From: Bacteroidota bacterium
GTDB lineage: Bacteria; Bacteroidota; Bacteroidia; UBA8524
Reading direction: 5' to 3'
Assembly: GCA_003531115.1 (NCBI GenBank)
Contig: DQHT01000045.1
Span: 4,931 to 12,942, forward strand
DNA length: 8,012 bases
Part shown: positions 6,403 to 8,012 of the stretch, in pieces
How the letters are laid out: every line of letters begins with the position of its first letter
Numbering within the stretch: the stretch's first letter is position 1
Notes under the pieces: generated by a model
Seen by the model: only the letters and a program-made list of their open reading frames with translations
Databases searched by the model: none
What the model was told of the DNA's origin: nothing
Made by a program: the position numbers and the translations under genes

Positions 6403-6467
6403 TTCGCTTCGTGGGACAGTTAGGACTTCGTAGGACGTCACCAGTGTCCCAGAAGTCCCACGGAGTG
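6403..6467. repeat. Palindromic intergenic repeat between convergent genes
   Basis: Bases 6405-6417 pair with 6455-6467 over 13 positions, two of them G-U, around the perfect core CGTGGGAC/GTCCCACG (6410-6417, 6455-6462). Inside, CTTCGTGGGAC (6407-6417) is repeated as CTTCGTAGGAC (6426-6436), and GGACTTC (6423-6429) can pair alternatively with GAAGTCC (6452-6458). The element fills the whole gap between the receiver stop and the stop of the four-helix gene. It may work as a shared 3' stem-loop, but no clear U-run follows on either strand. Confidence 0.65.
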
Positions 6468-6469
6468 CG

Positions 6470-7045
6470 TTATTTCTTCCTATTTCTCTCATCAATTCTC
6501 GCCTTGGTCATCCTTTCCCGCAAACCACCTTCTTTTATAAAAGCGGCTTCTAACTGCTTTAACTGCTGTTTCAACAGATAGGTGCAAATTTTTATTAAGG
6601 TTATCATCGTATTGGCACAAATCTCAGGACTTTCGTGCTCAATGGCTTTTATAAAGGTTTCGTAATTGGGTTTAGGTGTACTCTTATTTAGTTCGCGCAG
6701 GCGAGCCACCAGCCGATGATTTTTTTCCCAAAGGGGTAGCTTTTTGGTGCGAAGAAAATCTTCATAATCTATTTGCAGTTCTTCGAGGCTGGCGCGGGCA
6801 ACATTGGTGAGTTTGATTTCGGTTTCTTTCGATGTGGCTGATGCCATACTGGCTTCAGCAATGTTTTGCTTGCCACTGCGGGCGGCCTGCACCATTTGTC
6901 CTACAGTGCGGTCATACTTGTGAAAGAAGCGACTCGTAAAATAGACCGTGCCATCATAGATGATTTCCGCTTTTTGATAACTAAAGAGGTTGCGGTAACC
7001 ACCGTGGGTGGGGATGAAGCCATCTTTGTTGCTTTCTTCTTTCAT
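6470..7045 (-). CDS. Four-helix-bundle suffix-domain protein (23S rRNA IVP/Avd superfamily)
   Basis: This is a 191-residue, largely alpha-helical cytosolic protein. Its first part (GYRNLFSYQKAEIIYDGTVY, then FFHKYDRTVGQMVQAARSGK) is the core of the four-helix-bundle family first described from proteins encoded in 23S rRNA intervening sequences, which also includes Avd of diversity-generating retroelements. Conserved helices SGKQNIAEASMASATSKETE and KLTNVARASLEELQIDYEDF follow. The suffix region ends in IKICTYLLKQQLKQLEAAFI and a basic tail (GGLRERMTKARIDERNRKK). A pentameric basic barrel that binds nucleic acid is known for Avd, but function here is unknown. The start at 7045 is preferred because an A-rich leader (AAAAAACAAACA) precedes it; an in-frame ATG at 7078 would add 11 residues. 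No 23S rRNA and no reverse transcriptase are present in the window. Confidence 0.88.
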   Translation of the reverse strand: MKEESNKDGFIPTHGGYRNLFSYQKAEIIYDGTVYFTSRFFHKYDRTVGQMVQAARSGKQNIAEASMASATSKETEIKLTNVARASLEELQIDYEDFLRTKKLPLWEKNHRLVARLRELNKSTPKPNYETFIKAIEHESPEICANTMITLIKICTYLLKQQLKQLEAAFIKEGGLRERMTKARIDERNRKK

Positions 7046-7083
7046 TGTTTGTTTTTTCGCAGGAATATTTAGACACAATTTAC

Positions 7084-7112
7084 CAAATTTTTCGCTTAAA
7101 ACAGGGCGTCAA
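7084..7112 (-). promoter_or_regulatory. Weak candidate promoter for the four-helix-bundle gene
   Basis: On the minus strand TTG (7112-7110) is followed after 18 nt by AAAATTTG (7091-7084), which matches the TAnnTTTG box except at its first base. Transcription from it would start close to 7080 and give a leader of about 35 nt to the ATG at 7045, which argues against the longer start at 7078. Confidence 0.25.
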
Positions 7113-7150
7113 TAAGGCCGGAATGGGGTGGGGACATATCCACAACTGGT

Positions 7151-7486
7151 TTATAAAAAATGCACCTTTAAATAAGCCAGGGCTTCCTTACCCGGATCTT
7201 CATGCCAATGCCCAAATTCGCGTTGTTCGGAAAAATACCAGATACAGATATCTTCACAGAAGGGATCCAGTTGGATGGCAAATGATTTTTCTCCTTTGTC
7301 ATATAGCGCAAAACTGCTTTCTGGCGAGCTTTGGACCGTATAAAATTCCAGATGTTCAAAGATTTCAGGATACTTCCGGTTCAGTTCGGAATAAAAACCA
7401 GAGCCAAACCCGAAATAGCGGACAAGGAATTCCGCATAGGTCTCATCCATAAAATTTCCTGTGGCACCGACTAAGTTTGTTCTCAT
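7151..7486 (-). CDS. Small soluble protein of unknown family
   Basis: I do not recognise this protein of 111 residues. It is acidic and aromatic-rich, with no signal peptide or membrane helix. Notable stretches are YAEFLVRYFGFGSGFYSELN, FALYDKGEKSFAIQLDP and the ending HWHEDPGKEALAYLKVHFL. The pattern of FAIQLDPFCEDICIWYF suggests paired beta strands followed by a C-terminal helix, as in many small one-domain proteins. Two starts are possible: ATG at 7486, with no obvious ribosome site, and ATG at 7450 (99 residues), which has AGGAAA seven to eight bases upstream and may be the true start. It lies about 105 nt upstream of the four-helix gene on the same strand, and no function follows from the context. 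Confidence 0.6.
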   Translation of the reverse strand: MRTNLVGATGNFMDETYAEFLVRYFGFGSGFYSELNRKYPEIFEHLEFYTVQSSPESSFALYDKGEKSFAIQLDPFCEDICIWYFSEQREFGHWHEDPGKEALAYLKVHFL

Positions 7487-7608
7487 TTAGAGGGCCAGGA
7501 TAAAATTAGTAATCCTGATTTTGTGCTAATATATCCGTTTTACGGCATAATTGAGAAGTATCATGTTTTGAGTTGAGTATGGTCAGTCGGTAGATTTACA
7601 AGTCCCGA

Positions 7609-7616
7609 TAATTTTG
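7609..7616 (+). promoter_or_regulatory. Bacteroidota -7 box upstream of the membrane protein gene
   Basis: TAATTTTG is an exact TAnnTTTG match 35 nt before the ATG at 7652, which is a normal leader length. No good TTG lies 19-21 nt upstream; the nearest (7573-7575) is too far, so the -33 part is weak or missing. Confidence 0.4.
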
Positions 7617-7651
7617 TCATTGTTATACAATTTTTATAATTAGAAAATAGG

Positions 7652-8012
7652 ATGACAGAAATCAGGCAGCAAACGGCAAATCGAAAATTAGCCTATAAAT
7701 TAGGTGCCTGGAGCGCTGTACTGCTCCTGGTTTATTCGCTGGCAACGATACTCATAGTAGCTTTTATCGGGGGACCTCCCGAAACGGTCAATGAAGTTTT
7801 TTCTATGCTCCGGGAAAACCGGATAAACGGTTTACTCCGACTGGATATCCTTACCGTTTTTGTCATGCCTCTGTATTTTGTGCTTTTTTATGGGCTTTAT
7901 GTGGCACTAAAAGATCTAAATCCCCATCTAGTTCGTTTAGCGACCCTTTTTATATTCACCGGGGTGATCCTGTTCCTTGCTGCGCCCTCTGTTTTTTCCT
8001 ACCTGAGATTAA
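7652..8012 (+). CDS. Multi-pass membrane protein, DUF4386-like, N-terminal 120 residues (cut by window edge)
   Basis: The frame is open from the ATG at 7652 to the right edge; AATAGG immediately before the start is a poor ribosome site. After a polar, basic N-terminus (MTEIRQQTANRKLAYKLG), a first membrane helix covers about 19-40. A soluble loop with GGPPETVNEVFSMLRENRIN follows, then a helix at about 64-86 (VFVMPLYFVLFYGLYVAL), the loop KDLNPHLVR and a third helix at about 96-115. The order of helix, amphipathic loop, YFVLFYGLYVALKDLNP and hydrophobic helix resembles DUF4386-type integral membrane proteins, which have no settled function. This assignment is from pattern memory only. It is transcribed away from the gene at 7486. 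Confidence 0.7.
   Translation, partial: MTEIRQQTANRKLAYKLGAWSAVLLLVYSLATILIVAFIGGPPETVNEVFSMLRENRINGLLRLDILTVFVMPLYFVLFYGLYVALKDLNPHLVRLATLFIFTGVILFLAAPSVFSYLRL

Noticed and set aside
7045..7452. 135-residue plus-strand open frame
   Set aside because: It overlaps the small minus-strand gene at 7151-7486 and the four-helix promoter region; its translation looks random, and the minus strand gives a more protein-like composition.
6470..7486. Diversity-generating retroelement suggested by the Avd-like protein
   Set aside because: There is no reverse transcriptase, no template/variable repeat pair and no adenine-biased variable region in the window.

Overview
The window looks like chromosomal DNA of a Bacteroidota bacterium, perhaps Chitinophagaceae or Sphingobacteriaceae-like. 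The genus is inference. Visible support: base composition is moderate, Shine-Dalgarno sequences are mostly weak, A-rich leaders precede several starts, and two exact matches to the Bacteroidota -7 box TAnnTTTG sit just upstream of genes. The gene families (short AraC regulator, hybrid kinase with HPt, receiver-only regulator, four-helix-bundle suffix protein) are also ones I associate with this phylum.

Left part (1-3248, minus strand): a metal-efflux operon transcribed right to left. It begins at 3248 with a small exported His-rich protein. A CusB-type lipoprotein adaptor follows, then a CusA/CzcA-type RND permease that runs off the left edge after 415 residues. A promoter-like TTG-N19-TATCTTTG lies only 8 nt upstream of the GTG start of the first gene. 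No outer-membrane channel gene is visible; it may lie beyond the left edge.

Centre (3249-6395, plus strand): a 265-bp divergent intergenic region carries an inverted repeat merged with three 8-bp tandem repeats. It is followed by a closely packed three-gene unit: a short AraC-type regulator, a soluble hybrid histidine kinase (HisKA, HATPase, REC, HPt) and a receiver-only response regulator that starts 3 nt after the kinase stop. The kinase has kept only the tail of a PAS domain in front of a five-heptad alanine-rich coiled coil. The regulator lacks a standard start codon at the place where its fold appears to begin. The natural reading is a signalling module next to, and possibly controlling, the divergent efflux operon. 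That link is inference.

Right part (6396-8012): a 65-bp palindromic repeat separates the receiver gene from a convergent four-helix-bundle protein related to the 23S rRNA intervening-sequence protein/Avd superfamily. Upstream of it on the same strand is a small unrecognised soluble protein. Divergent from that pair, a multi-pass membrane protein (DUF4386-like) starts at 7652 behind a TAATTTTG box and runs off the right edge. No tRNA, rRNA, CRISPR array, transposase or integrase was seen. No gene-free stretch exceeds 300 bases.
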